Shown piece by piece: positions 1 through 7,754 of a stretch of 27,387 nucleotides of DNA (positions are counted from its first letter, which is position 1; every line of letters begins with the position of its first letter). The position numbers were made by a program, and so were the translations under genes. This DNA comes from Proteobacteria bacterium SG_bin5. GTDB taxonomy: Bacteria; Pseudomonadota; Alphaproteobacteria; Sphingomonadales; Sphingomonadaceae. The notes below the pieces were generated by a model. The model saw nothing but the letters and a program-made list of their open reading frames with translations, was not told where the DNA came from and made no database searches. The stretch lies in NCBI GenBank assembly GCA_002083475.1, contig LWDI01000081.1:293-27679 (forward strand), in the 5' to 3' direction.

Positions 1-94
1 CTTGTTCGCGCACGAACCCCTTGGTCGCACACCCGCCGAGGCCGAGCCCCGCGCCGACCACCGCGATCAGGGGCAGAATTTTCAACGCCGACAT
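1..94 (-). CDS. N-terminus of an envelope lipoprotein, probably OmpA family (partial)
   Basis: Only the first 31 codons lie in the window; the gene continues past the left edge. The protein starts with a hydrophobic signal sequence and a lipobox (LGGC, Cys22), followed by ATKGFVREQ. A CATKxxVR start is typical of alphaproteobacterial OmpA-like lipoproteins that anchor the outer membrane to peptidoglycan, but the diagnostic OmpA domain is outside the window, so the family is inferred. Two in-frame ATGs exist, at 100 and 94. The AGGAG at 102-106 is only one base from the first and about seven from the second, so 94 is the better start. It lies downstream of mutS on the same strand, about 107 bases away, and may have its own promoter. 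Confidence 0.7.
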   Translation of the reverse strand, partial: MSALKILPLIAVVGAGLGLGGCATKGFVREQ

Positions 95-122
95 TCGCAT
101 TCTCCTGTGAACCGAGCCGAAC

Positions 123-145
123 AACCGCACCGGGCGGTAGCGGTT
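123..145 (-). terminator. Stem-loop after mutS, weak terminator candidate
   Basis: The arms aaccgc (123-128) and gcggtt (140-145) enclose accg/cggt, giving a ten-pair stem with one bulged base in the gap between mutS and the next gene. No T-run follows on the minus strand, so this may be only an mRNA 3'-end stabiliser. Confidence 0.25.
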
Positions 146-201
146 CCCACGCGCGCGTTATGGTGAGAGCGGGCCACGCCCATCGGATTCAGCGCGTGAA
201 A

Positions 202-2784
202 TCAGCGAGTCGCGAGCGCCTTCAGCTGGTAGAGCGCGTCGAGCGCCGCGCGCGGCGAGAGCGCGTCGATGTCGAGCGCGGCGAGTGCGTCACGCAAGGG
301 ATCGCGTTGCGGCTCGGGCGCGGCGGCGGCGGCGAAGAGCGGTAGATCATCGAGCCCCGCCGCGAGCCCCCCCGTCTTGGCGCGCCCCGCCTCGAGCTTG
401 GCCAGCACCGCCTTCGCGCGCGCGATGGTGGCGGGCGGCAACCCGGCGAGCCGCGCGACCGCCAGGCCATAGCTGCGGTCCGCCGGCCCCTCGGCGACTT
501 CGTGGAGCAGCACCAGCTCGCCCTTCCACTCCCGCGCGCGCACATGGTGGAGCGACAGCGCCTCGCAGCGTTCGGCGAGCCGGGTGAGTTCGTGATAATG
601 GGTGGCGAACAGGCAGCGGCAGCGGTTTTGTTCGTGGATCGCCTCGACCACCGCCCAGGCGATCGCGAGCCCGTCATAGGTCGAGGTGCCGCGCCCCACT
701 TCGTCGAGAATCACGAAGCTGCGCGGCCCGGCTTGCGCCAGGATCGCGGCAGTTTCGACCATTTCGACCATGAAGGTCGATCGCCCGCGCGCGAGATTGT
801 CGGCGGCGCCGACGCGGCTGAACAATTTATCGACCAAGCCCAGTTTCGCGCGGGCGGCGGGGACGAAGCTGCCCGCTTGCGCGAGCACCGCGATCAGCGC
901 GTTCTGGCGCAGGAAGGTCGATTTGCCGCCCATATTGGGGCCGGTGACGAGCCAGAGCCGCGAGTCTTCGGCCAGGCGACAGTCGTTCGCCACGAACCGC
1001 TCGCCGCGCTTGGCGAGCGCGGCTTCCACGACCGGATGGCGCCCGCCCTCGATCTCGAAACAGCCATGGTCGACGAGCGCGGGCCGCGTCCAACCGCCCT
1101 CGGCCGCGCGCTCGGCCAGGGCGGCGGCGACGTCGAGCCGGGCGAGCGCGTCGGCGGTCGCGGCGATCGCCTCGCGCGCCGAAAGCGCGAGCGTCGTCAG
1201 CTCCTCCAGATGCGCGGCCTCCGCCGCGATCGCGTGGGCGCCCGCCTGCGTCACTTTCAGCGCGACTTCGTGCAGCGCGGGCGCGTTGAAGCGCACCGCG
1301 CCCGCCATCGTCTGGCGATGGGTGAAGCCGCTCTCGGGCTTCATCAGCGCGTCGCCATGTTTGGCGGGGACTTCGATATGATAGCCGAGCACCGCGTTGT
1401 GCTTGATCTTGAGCGCGGCGATGCCGGTCTTCTGGCGATACTCGGCCTCGAGCGCGGCGATCGCACGTCGCCCGCCCGCGCCCGCCGCGCGCAAATCGTC
1501 GAGCGCGGCGTCATAGCCCTCGGCGATATAGCCGCCCTGCGCCGCATCGATCGGCGGGCTCGGCACCAGCGCGCGCGCGAGCGTGTCGATCAGCGCGCCA
1601 TGGCCCTGGAGCTTGGGCGCGAGTTCGGCGAGGAGCGCGGGCGGCTGGCCGAGCCGCTGCAAGCGCTGCCCGAGCCGCCACGCCGCGTCGAGTCCGTCGC
1701 GCAGCTGGCCCAAGTCGCGCGGCGTCCCGCGCCCCGCCGCGAGCCGCCCGAGTGCGCGGCCAATGTCCGGCGCGCGCCGCAAGTCGCCGCGCAAATCCTC
1801 GCGCGCGCCCGCGTCCTCGACCAACCAGCCGACCAGATCGAGCCGCGCCTCGATCGCGGCGCGATCCATCAGCGGCGCGGCGATATCGGCGGCGAGCAGC
1901 CGCGCGCCCGCGCCCGTCACCGTGCGGTCGACCGCGTCGAGCAAACTCCCCTTGCGCCCGCCGCCTTGCGCCTGGGTCAGCTCCAGGCTGTCGCGCGTCG
2001 CGGCATCGATCGCCATCGCCGCCTCGCTGCGGGTGACGAGCGGCGGGCGCAGGAAGGGCAGCGCGCCCTTCGCGGTGTGATCGAGATAGGCGACCAAGCC
2101 CCCCGCCGCCGCGAGCGCCGCGCGGCTGAAGGCGCCGAACCCGTCGAGCGTCGCCACCCCGAATAGCGTTTTCAGCCGCGCCTCGCCGCGCGCGCTGTCG
2201 AATTCGCCGCGCGGGCGGGGGCGGGCGGGGGCGAGTTCGAACCCCTCGGCGGCGATCGTCTCGGCCGGGTTCAGCCGCGCGAGTTCGGCGCCGAGCGCGC
2301 TGGCGCTCGTCTCGATGATCTCGAACCGCCCGGTCGAAATATCGGCGGCGGCGATCGCGACGCCCCCCGCCGCCTCGCCCACCGCGGCGCACCAATTGGC
2401 GGCGCGCGCGTCGAGCAAGGCTTCCTCGGTGAGCGTGCCGGCGGTGACGAGGCGCACGATCGCGCGCTGGACGAGCGCTTTGGAGCCCCGGGCGCGGCGG
2501 GCTTCTTCGGGGCTCTCGGTCTGCTCGGCGATGGCGACGCGGTGCCCGGCCTTGATCAGCCGCGCGAGATAGCCTTCGGCGGCATGGACCGGCACCCCGC
2601 ACATCGGCACCGGCGCGCCCTCATGCTCGCCGCGCGCGGTGAGCGCGATGTCGAGACAGGCACTCGCGATCTTGGCGTCCTCGAAGAACAATTCGAAGAA
2701 ATCGCCCATCCGGTAGAAGAGCAGACAATCCTCGGCCTCGGCCTTCAGCGCCAGATATTGCGCCATCATCGGGGTGGCGGTCAT
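202..2784 (-). CDS. mutS: DNA mismatch repair protein MutS
   Basis: MutS recognises base mismatches and small loops after replication and recruits MutL. The 860-residue product is full length for the family. Visible landmarks are the mismatch-reading Phe-x-Glu motif in GDFFELFF (F29, E31), the ABC-type Walker A GPNMGGKST (615-623), the Walker B ILDE with D694/E695 followed by VGRGTSTYDG, and the FATHYHEL segment. The chosen ATG at 2784 overlaps the TGA of the upstream toxin gene (ATGA, 2781-2784), giving MTATPMMAQYLALK, which matches the usual MutS N-terminus. An upstream in-frame TTG at 2799 is less likely. No clear Shine-Dalgarno sequence precedes the ATG, so translation is probably coupled to the toxin reading frame. 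Placement as last gene of a toxin-antitoxin operon is unusual. Confidence 0.98.
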   Translation of the reverse strand: MTATPMMAQYLALKAEAEDCLLFYRMGDFFELFFEDAKIASACLDIALTARGEHEGAPVPMCGVPVHAAEGYLARLIKAGHRVAIAEQTESPEEARRARGSKALVQRAIVRLVTAGTLTEEALLDARAANWCAAVGEAAGGVAIAAADISTGRFEIIETSASALGAELARLNPAETIAAEGFELAPARPRPRGEFDSARGEARLKTLFGVATLDGFGAFSRAALAAAGGLVAYLDHTAKGALPFLRPPLVTRSEAAMAIDAATRDSLELTQAQGGGRKGSLLDAVDRTVTGAGARLLAADIAAPLMDRAAIEARLDLVGWLVEDAGAREDLRGDLRRAPDIGRALGRLAAGRGTPRDLGQLRDGLDAAWRLGQRLQRLGQPPALLAELAPKLQGHGALIDTLARALVPSPPIDAAQGGYIAEGYDAALDDLRAAGAGGRRAIAALEAEYRQKTGIAALKIKHNAVLGYHIEVPAKHGDALMKPESGFTHRQTMAGAVRFNAPALHEVALKVTQAGAHAIAAEAAHLEELTTLALSAREAIAATADALARLDVAAALAERAAEGGWTRPALVDHGCFEIEGGRHPVVEAALAKRGERFVANDCRLAEDSRLWLVTGPNMGGKSTFLRQNALIAVLAQAGSFVPAARAKLGLVDKLFSRVGAADNLARGRSTFMVEMVETAAILAQAGPRSFVILDEVGRGTSTYDGLAIAWAVVEAIHEQNRCRCLFATHYHELTRLAERCEALSLHHVRAREWKGELVLLHEVAEGPADRSYGLAVARLAGLPPATIARAKAVLAKLEAGRAKTGGLAAGLDDLPLFAAAAAPEPQRDPLRDALAALDIDALSPRAALDALYQLKALATR

Positions 2785-3062
2785 ATATCGCTGTCCCAAA
2801 GCCGGGCCGCATGGCGCACGCTCAGGATGATGACCGTGTCGCCCTGAACCTCGTATCTCAGGATGTAGGGACGTACCGAGACCAATTCCCGCGTTCCGTT
2901 GCTGGCGGGACGTCCGCGGTTGGGGAACGTCTCCAAACTCTGGCCAAGCTCGACCAAGCGCGTCGAAATACGGCCTGCGGCTGCCGGATCAAAAAGGGCT
3001 ATGTAGCTGGCGATCTGGTCGAGCTGCTCGATCGCTTGGTTCAACCAGACGACTTCAGCCAT
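2781..3062 (-). CDS. RelE/ParE-family toxin
   Basis: This 93-residue protein has the RelE/ParE layout: MAEVVWLNQAIEQLDQIASY (two N-terminal helices), a central FPNRGRP turn, GTRELVSV, PYILRYEV and a C-terminal VIILSVRHAARLW strand. Family members inhibit gyrase (ParE) or cleave mRNA at the ribosome (RelE); the sequence alone does not tell which, though the TRELVSVRPYILRY style resembles ParE. The start at 3062 lies 22 bases inside the end of the preceding antitoxin gene, and the stop overlaps the mutS start, so it sits in a translationally coupled operon. I see no truncation or missing core segment, so it may well be active. Confidence 0.88.
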   Translation of the reverse strand: MAEVVWLNQAIEQLDQIASYIALFDPAAAGRISTRLVELGQSLETFPNRGRPASNGTRELVSVRPYILRYEVQGDTVIILSVRHAARLWDSDI

Positions 3063-3226
3063 TCGAAGAAGGGTTTGAAATCGGGGGTCCCCCAGGTCTT
3101 CAGCCAGCGGCCCACCACCGCGTGCGAATGATAGCGACCAGCGGCATAATCGGCGCGAGCCCGTGCGTCGGAGGCGGCGATCGCCGCTTCATCGTCCTGC
3201 TCGAAGATGCCGGGCTCGTGCTTCAT
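3041..3226 (-). CDS. Antitoxin-like small protein, second tandem copy
   Basis: About 61 residues from the ATG at 3226 (MKHEPGIFEQ), or 68 if the in-frame ATG at 3247 is used; neither has a good ribosome-binding site. The C-terminal half reads ARADYAAGRYHSHAVVGRWL then KTWGTPDFKPFFEWL. A short protein with an ARAD.xAGR helix and a WL.xWGTP tail directly before a RelE/ParE toxin is a familiar antitoxin arrangement in alphaproteobacteria; the tail would wrap the toxin. The gene overlaps the toxin start by 22 bases, which marks it as the cognate antitoxin. It is a clear paralogue of the gene just upstream. Confidence 0.75.
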   Translation of the reverse strand: MKHEPGIFEQDDEAAIAASDARARADYAAGRYHSHAVVGRWLKTWGTPDFKPFFEWLKSSG

Positions 3227-3258
3227 CGCCCGAACATAGACGGCCATCGGCGCTTTGG

Positions 3259-3459
3259 CTAGCGGCCGTCCTCCAGCCATTCGCGCGGCATCGGCTTCCA
3301 GTCGGGCGTCCCCCAGGTCTTTAGCCAGGAGACGACCTTTTCGTGCTCGACATAACGGCCTGCGGCAATGTCGGCACGAGCCCGTGCAATGGAAGCAGCC
3401 ACCTCTTCCTCGGTCGATGGTATGCCGGGGATCGGCGGCAAGTCAGGCGGGCTCGTCAT
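3259..3459 (-). CDS. Antitoxin-like small protein, first tandem copy
   Basis: About 66 residues from ATG 3459 (MTSPPDLPPIPG); a GTG two codons earlier (3465) is the alternative. It shares ARARAD, AAGRY and WLKTWGTPD with the next gene, whose ATG starts lie 11 and 32 bases past its stop. The similarity extends to DNA: the 14-base string gtcccccaggtctt occurs at 3308-3321 and 3087-3100, so the pair looks like a tandem duplication with a 221-base offset. No second toxin follows it. It may be an extra antitoxin or regulator of the operon. It is transcribed divergently from maeB, with only about 60 bases between, so promoters for both units must lie in 3466-3523. Confidence 0.7.
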   Translation of the reverse strand: MTSPPDLPPIPGIPSTEEEVAASIARARADIAAGRYVEHEKVVSWLKTWGTPDWKPMPREWLEDGR

Positions 3460-3523
3460 CCCCACGACAATAGACGCCGCGCCCCCCCTTGGCTAGAAGC
3501 GGCGGCCACAGCGGAGAGGGGCC

Positions 3524-5782
3524 ATGGCCGACGAAACCACCCAATTTCCCGATCGCGAAGCGCTGCGCTTCCATGCCGAGGGGCGCCCCGGCAAGATCGA
3601 GGTGATCGCCTCCAAGCCGATGGCGACGCAGCGCGATCTGGCGCTCGCTTATTCGCCCGGCGTCGCCGCCCCCGTGCGCGCGATCGCCGCCGATCCGGCG
3701 ACCGCTTATGATTATACCGCCAAGGGCAATCTGGTCGCGGTGATCTCGAACGGCACCGCGATCCTCGGGCTCGGCAATTTGGGCGCGCTCGCTTCCAAGC
3801 CGGTGATGGAAGGCAAGGCGGTGCTCTTCAAGCGCTTCGCCGATGTCGATTCGATCGATATCGAAGTGAAGACCGAGGACGTCCAGCGCTTCATCGAATG
3901 CGTCGAACTGCTCGAACCCAGTTTCGGCGGGATCAACCTCGAAGACATCAAGTCGCCCGAATGTTTCATCATCGAGCAAGCCTTGCGCGAGCGGATGAAC
4001 ATTCCGGTGTTTCATGACGATCAGCACGGCACCGCGATCATTGCCGCCGCCGGCCTCATCAACGCGCTCCACCTAACGGGCCGCGACATCAAGGCGACCA
4101 AGGCGGTGATGCTCGGCGCGGGCGCCGCCGCGATCGCGTGCGCCGAACTCATCAAGGCGATGGGGCTGCCGCACGATCAGCTGCTGATGTGCGACCTGGA
4201 AGGCGTGATCTACCAGGGCCGCGAAAAGTCGATGAACCAGTGGAAGTCGGCGCACGCGGTCAACACGTCCGCGCGCACCCTCGCCGACGCGATCGAGGGC
4301 GCCGACGTGTTCTTCGGCCTTTCCGCCGCCAATGCGCTGCCGCCGGAACTGCTCCAGAAGATGGCGCCGCGCCCGATCGTGTTCGCGATGGCGAACCCCG
4401 ATCCCGAAATCATGCCCGATGTCGCCAAGCAAGTCCGCCCCGACGTGATCATCGCGACCGGCCGATCGGATTTCCCCAACCAGGTCAACAACGTTCTCGG
4501 CTTCCCCTTCATCTTCCGCGGCGCGCTCGACGTGCGCGCGACCGGGATCAACGATGCGATGAAGATCGCCGCCGCCCAGGCGCTCGCCGAACTCGCGCGG
4601 CAGCAAGTGCCCGAGGAAGTCGCGGTCGCTTATGGCGTGAAGCACAGCTTCGGCCCCGATTACATCATCCCCGCGCCATTCGACCCGCGCCTGATGGAAA
4701 TCGTGCCCGCCGCCGTCGCGAAAGCCGCGATCGACTCCGGGGTGGCGACCCGGCCGATCAGCGATTTCGACCATTATCGCCATTGCCTGCGCGCGCGGCT
4801 CAACCCCACGACCTCGGTGCTCCAGCTCGCTTACGAAGGCGCCCGCGCGCGGCCCAAGCGCGTCTTGTTCGCCGAGGGCGAAGAGGAAGTCGTGCTGCGC
4901 GCGGCGATCGCCTTCAAGGAGGGCGGCTATGGCACGCCCGTGCTCGTCGGGCGCGACGACGTGCCCGATCGGCTGCGCGCGCTCGGCGTCACCGATCCCG
5001 AAAGTTACGAGCTGCACAATAGCCGCCACTCGCCGCTGGTGCCGCGCATGGTCGATTTCCTCTATTCGCGGCTCCAGCGCCAAGGCTTTTTGCGCCGCGA
5101 TTGCGAGCGGATGATCAACCAGGATCGCAATACTTTCGGCGCGGTGATGCTGCAATTGGGCGAAGCCGATGCGATGATCACCGGCATCACGCGCACCTAT
5201 GCCCAATCGCTGCTGCAAGTGCGCCGCGTGATCGACATCGCGCAAGGCCGCACGCCGTTCGGCGTCCATGTGCTCGTCGGCCAGACGCATACCGTGTTCA
5301 TGGCGGATACGACCGTGAACGAGCGCCCCGATGCCGAGCAACTCGCCGACATCGCCGAGGGCACCGCGCAAGTCGCGCGGCGCATGGGGCACGAGCCGCG
5401 CGTCGCTTTCCTGAGCTATTCGACCTTCGGCAATCCCGAGGGGCGCTGGCTCGAGAATATCCGCGAGGCGGTGAAAGTGCTCGACGCGCGCGGGGTCGAG
5501 TTCGAATATGAAGGCGAAATGGCGCCCGACGTCGCGCTCAATCCGCGCCAGCTGGCCAATTATCCCTTCGCGCGGCTGTCGGGGCCGGCGAACGTCCTGA
5601 TCCTGCCGGGGCTGCAATCGGCGAACATCTCGGCCAAATTGCTGCGCGAGCTGGGCGGCGATTCGGTGATCGGGCCGATGCTCGTGGGGCTCGAAAAGCC
5701 GGTACAGATCGCGCCGATGACGTCCACCGCGAGCGAGCTGATGACGCTCGCCGTGCTCGCGGCGGGGGGAATCGTGGAATAG
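3524..5782 (+). CDS. maeB: NADP-dependent malic enzyme with C-terminal phosphotransacetylase-like domain
   Basis: The enzyme decarboxylates malate to pyruvate with reduction of NADP, linking the TCA cycle to pyruvate and acetyl-CoA. The 752 residues match the long MaeB architecture. The malic N-domain carries the catalytic Tyr in YSPGVAAPVRAI (Y43) and Lys in EGKAVLFKRFA (K98), with metal-binding acids around ED140-141 and FHDDQHGT (164-170). A Rossmann NAD(P) domain has GAGAAA (198-203). From about residue 430 a PTA/PTB-like domain follows (KRVLFAEGEEE to the end); in this family it is regulatory rather than catalytic, commonly sensing acetyl-CoA. The start ATG has an AGAGGGG ribosome-binding site a few bases upstream. 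The NADP preference is inferred from the family. Confidence 0.96.
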   Translation: MADETTQFPDREALRFHAEGRPGKIEVIASKPMATQRDLALAYSPGVAAPVRAIAADPATAYDYTAKGNLVAVISNGTAILGLGNLGALASKPVMEGKAVLFKRFADVDSIDIEVKTEDVQRFIECVELLEPSFGGINLEDIKSPECFIIEQALRERMNIPVFHDDQHGTAIIAAAGLINALHLTGRDIKATKAVMLGAGAAAIACAELIKAMGLPHDQLLMCDLEGVIYQGREKSMNQWKSAHAVNTSARTLADAIEGADVFFGLSAANALPPELLQKMAPRPIVFAMANPDPEIMPDVAKQVRPDVIIATGRSDFPNQVNNVLGFPFIFRGALDVRATGINDAMKIAAAQALAELARQQVPEEVAVAYGVKHSFGPDYIIPAPFDPRLMEIVPAAVAKAAIDSGVATRPISDFDHYRHCLRARLNPTTSVLQLAYEGARARPKRVLFAEGEEEVVLRAAIAFKEGGYGTPVLVGRDDVPDRLRALGVTDPESYELHNSRHSPLVPRMVDFLYSRLQRQGFLRRDCERMINQDRNTFGAVMLQLGEADAMITGITRTYAQSLLQVRRVIDIAQGRTPFGVHVLVGQTHTVFMADTTVNERPDAEQLADIAEGTAQVARRMGHEPRVAFLSYSTFGNPEGRWLENIREAVKVLDARGVEFEYEGEMAPDVALNPRQLANYPFARLSGPANVLILPGLQSANISAKLLRELGGDSVIGPMLVGLEKPVQIAPMTSTASELMTLAVLAAGGIVE

Positions 5783-5800
5783 GCTTGAGGCGAAGATTTT

Positions 5801-5944
5801 TTCGCGCGGAGGCGCGGAGAACGCGGAGGGGGAGCGCGCAGGGAAATACGGTGCTCCCATCCGCGCCGCAGGCGCTCTCGAGGTTGAAAAGAACCCACGC
5901 GAATTTCTCGGCGGCCTCTCCGCGCCTCCGCGCCTCCGCGCGAA
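5801..5944 (+). repeat. Inverted repeat made of tandem GCGCGGAG octamers
   Basis: Perfect 19-base inverted arms lie at 5801-5819 and 5926-5944, about 106 bases apart. The left arm is ttc plus two copies of gcgcggag (5804-5811, 5812-5819), then a degenerate third, acgcggag (5821-5828). The right arm contains three exact reverse copies, ctccgcgc, at 5918-5941. It lies between maeB and the retropepsin gene and encodes nothing I can support. It may fold in RNA or DNA; no T-run makes it a standard terminator. Confidence 0.85.
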
Positions 5945-6012
5945 CCCCATGGCTGCGAGAGCGACCGTGGAAGCCAGCGCCCTAGGCAAATGGTGCGCTC
6001 CGACAGCCAAAG

Positions 6013-6032
6013 GCCCCGGCTTTCGCCGGGGC
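6013..6032 (+). repeat. GGCCCCGGC-type hairpin, dispersed palindrome
   Basis: A perfect eight-pair stem, gccccggc/gccggggc, with loop tttc. The same core occurs as an inverted pair at 22434-22529, so it is a member of a dispersed palindrome family common in sphingomonad intergenic DNA. Confidence 0.65.
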
Positions 6033-6087
6033 GACGCTCACCGTTCAGGCCTGAGCCACCCGCGCTGCTTCATGCGTTCGCCGCGCC

Positions 6088-6711
6088 ATGAACGTCATCC
6101 CCGAACTCTCCGGCCATTGGCCGCTGATCGCCGCCGTCGTCGCGGGTTTCGTCTTGCTGCGGCTGCTGCGGCGGGTGCCGGTGCTCGGCACGCTGATTTC
6201 GCTCGCCAGCTGGGGCGTCGCGGTCGTGCTGCTGGTGGTGGTGCTCGATCAGCGCCAGCGCTTCGATCCCTATCTCGCCCGGCTGAGCCAGGCGCTGGGG
6301 ATCGAAGGGCAGCGCGTCGAGGGGCGCGAGTTGCGCGTCGAGATGGCGCCCGACGGGCATTTTTGGGTGCGCGCGCGGATCGGCGGGGTCGAGCGGCGGC
6401 TGCTCGTCGATAGCGGCGCGACGATCACCGCGCTCGCCCCCGATACCGCCGCCGCCGCCGGGCTCGCGCCGAGCGACGCACTGTTCCCGGTGGTGCTGCG
6501 CACCGCCAATGGTGCGGTGCGCGCGCAAACGGCGCAAGTACCCGAGCTGCGGCTGGGCAACATCGTCGCGCGCGATCTGCCGGTGGTCGTCTCGCCCGCT
6601 TTTCAGGGGGTGAACGTGCTGGGGATGAACTTCTTGTCGCGGCTCAAAAGCTGGCGGGTGGAGGGGCGGACGCTGATCCTGGTGCCGCACCACCCGCAGC
6701 CGCAAGCTTAG
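6088..6711 (+). CDS. Membrane-anchored retropepsin-like aspartic protease
   Basis: The 207-residue protein has two N-terminal hydrophobic segments (about 12-27 and 34-53), then a periplasmic-type domain with the aspartic protease signature LLVDSGATITAL (D108, S109, G110) and a C-terminal NVLGMNFLSRLKSWRVEG stretch. This is the clan AA, retropepsin-like family (TIGR02281 type). A single DSGAT motif per chain implies that it works as a dimer, as retropepsins do. Physiological substrates in alphaproteobacteria are poorly defined. The gene is isolated on the plus strand; no strong ribosome-binding site precedes the ATG. It is bracketed by two octamer-built inverted repeats (5801-5944 and 6737-6813). 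Confidence 0.88.
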   Translation: MNVIPELSGHWPLIAAVVAGFVLLRLLRRVPVLGTLISLASWGVAVVLLVVVLDQRQRFDPYLARLSQALGIEGQRVEGRELRVEMAPDGHFWVRARIGGVERRLLVDSGATITALAPDTAAAAGLAPSDALFPVVLRTANGAVRAQTAQVPELRLGNIVARDLPVVVSPAFQGVNVLGMNFLSRLKSWRVEGRTLILVPHHPQPQA

Positions 6712-6736
6712 GCGCGGTAGCGCTGGGCAACTTTAC

Positions 6737-6813
6737 TCACACAAAGCCACGAAGGCACGAAGAAGGCGCTCATCGGACGCAGCTTTACTTCGTGGCTTCG
6801 TGGCTTCGTGTGA
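6737..6813 (+). repeat. Inverted repeat made of tandem CCACGAAG octamers
   Basis: Arms of 26 bases at 6737-6762 and 6788-6813 match at 24 of 26 positions around a 25-base spacer. Each arm is three octamers: left acacaaag, ccacgaag, gcacgaag (6739-6762); right cttcgtgg, cttcgtgg, cttcgtgt (6788-6811). It occupies the gap between two convergent genes, so it could act as a bidirectional transcript end, but neither side has a T-run in the right position. Confidence 0.85.
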
Positions 6814-6837
6814 AAAAAATGGCGCCGCCGCGCGCGC

Positions 6838-7626
6838 TCACGCGTCGATCGACGTCCCCAGCGCGGCATGGACCAGCCCGCCGTCGACGGTGATCGTCTC
6901 CCCCACCACATAATCCCCCGCGCGGCTGGCGAGATAGATCGCCGCGCCCGCCATATCCTCGTCCACGCCGATGCGCTTCGCCGGAATCCCTTGCGCGACC
7001 GCATCGCCATGATCGCGCGCGGCGCGGTTCATCTCGCTCGCGAAGGCGCCCGGGGCGATCGAGGTGACGTTGATCGCGTCGCGGATCAGCCGCGCGGCCA
7101 TCCGCTTGGTGAGATAGATGAGCGCCGATTTGGAGGCGTGATAGCTATAGGTCTCCCAGGGGTTGAGCCGCTGGCCGTCGATCGAGGTGATGTTTATCAC
7201 CTTCGCCGGGCGCTGGCGCGACGCCGCCGCCTTGAGCGGTTCGTACAAGGCTTGGGTGAGGAAGAAGGGGGACTTCACGTTCAGGTCCATCACCTTGTCC
7301 CAGCCTTTTTCGGGGAAGACCTCGAACGGCTCGCCCCAGGCGGCGCCGGCGTTGTTGACGAGGATGTCGAGCTTCGCCTCATGCTCGGCGAATTGCGCGG
7401 CGAGCGCCTGGCAGCCGGCGACGGTCGAGACGTCCTGCGGCAGCGCGACGCAGTTCGGCCCCAATTCCTCGGCGGCGGCGAAACAGGCATCGGCCTTGCG
7501 CGAGCTGATATAGACTTTCGCGCCCTGGGCGATGAACCCCGCCGCGATCATCCTGCCGATCCCACGCGACCCGCCGGTCACGAGCGCGATCCGGCCGTCG
7601 AGGCGGAAGAGGCTGTTGGTATCCAT
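6838..7626 (-). CDS. RhlG-like short-chain dehydrogenase/reductase
   Basis: A 262-residue classical SDR with all catalytic motifs: TGGSRGIG (17-24) for the dinucleotide, NNAG (91-94), Ser148 in NITSIDG, and the Tyr162-Lys166 pair in YHASK. Arg43 after the second strand (SSRKAD) suggests NADP(H). The pattern FRLDGRIALVTGGSRGIG, AWGEPFE and the long insertion before the active-site serine resemble RhlG, a beta-ketoacyl reductase family associated with hydroxyacyl precursors, but the true substrate is unknown. The start at 7626 is preceded by AAGGAG about ten bases upstream; the reading frame stays open 60 bases further without a better site. It lies 128 bases downstream of the efflux operon on the same strand; the gap contains a small ttgcct/aggcaa dyad. 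Confidence 0.9.
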   Translation of the reverse strand: MDTNSLFRLDGRIALVTGGSRGIGRMIAAGFIAQGAKVYISSRKADACFAAAEELGPNCVALPQDVSTVAGCQALAAQFAEHEAKLDILVNNAGAAWGEPFEVFPEKGWDKVMDLNVKSPFFLTQALYEPLKAAASRQRPAKVINITSIDGQRLNPWETYSYHASKSALIYLTKRMAARLIRDAINVTSIAPGAFASEMNRAARDHGDAVAQGIPAKRIGVDEDMAGAAIYLASRAGDYVVGETITVDGGLVHAALGTSIDA

Positions 7627-7754
7627 ATCAGGCGCGCTCCTTATCATCGGGCGACCATCCTGGCGTTGCCTTGGCCCCCGAGGCAAGCCGCCGATCCCGG
7701 TTTTTTCGCCGGCCCGCGCGGATGTCGATCGTCGGCGGCGCGGCTCTCAGGGCC

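Noticed and set aside
502..2166. Long plus-strand open frame of 554 codons opposite mutS
   Set aside because: It is the antisense shadow of a complete, motif-bearing mutS in GC-rich DNA; its translation is Arg/Gly/Ala-rich with no recognisable domain.
5801..5944. CRISPR-like array
   Set aside because: The octamers are directly adjacent without spacers and arranged as inverted arms; there are no cas genes.
4073..6010. Long minus-strand open frame of 645 codons opposite maeB
   Set aside because: Antisense shadow of the malic enzyme gene; His/Arg-rich translation without any family motif, and it runs through a repeat element.
6737..6813. Standard Rho-independent terminator for the two convergent genes
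   Set aside because: The hairpin is long, but the A/T-run lies on the wrong side for each strand; it is kept as a repeat.
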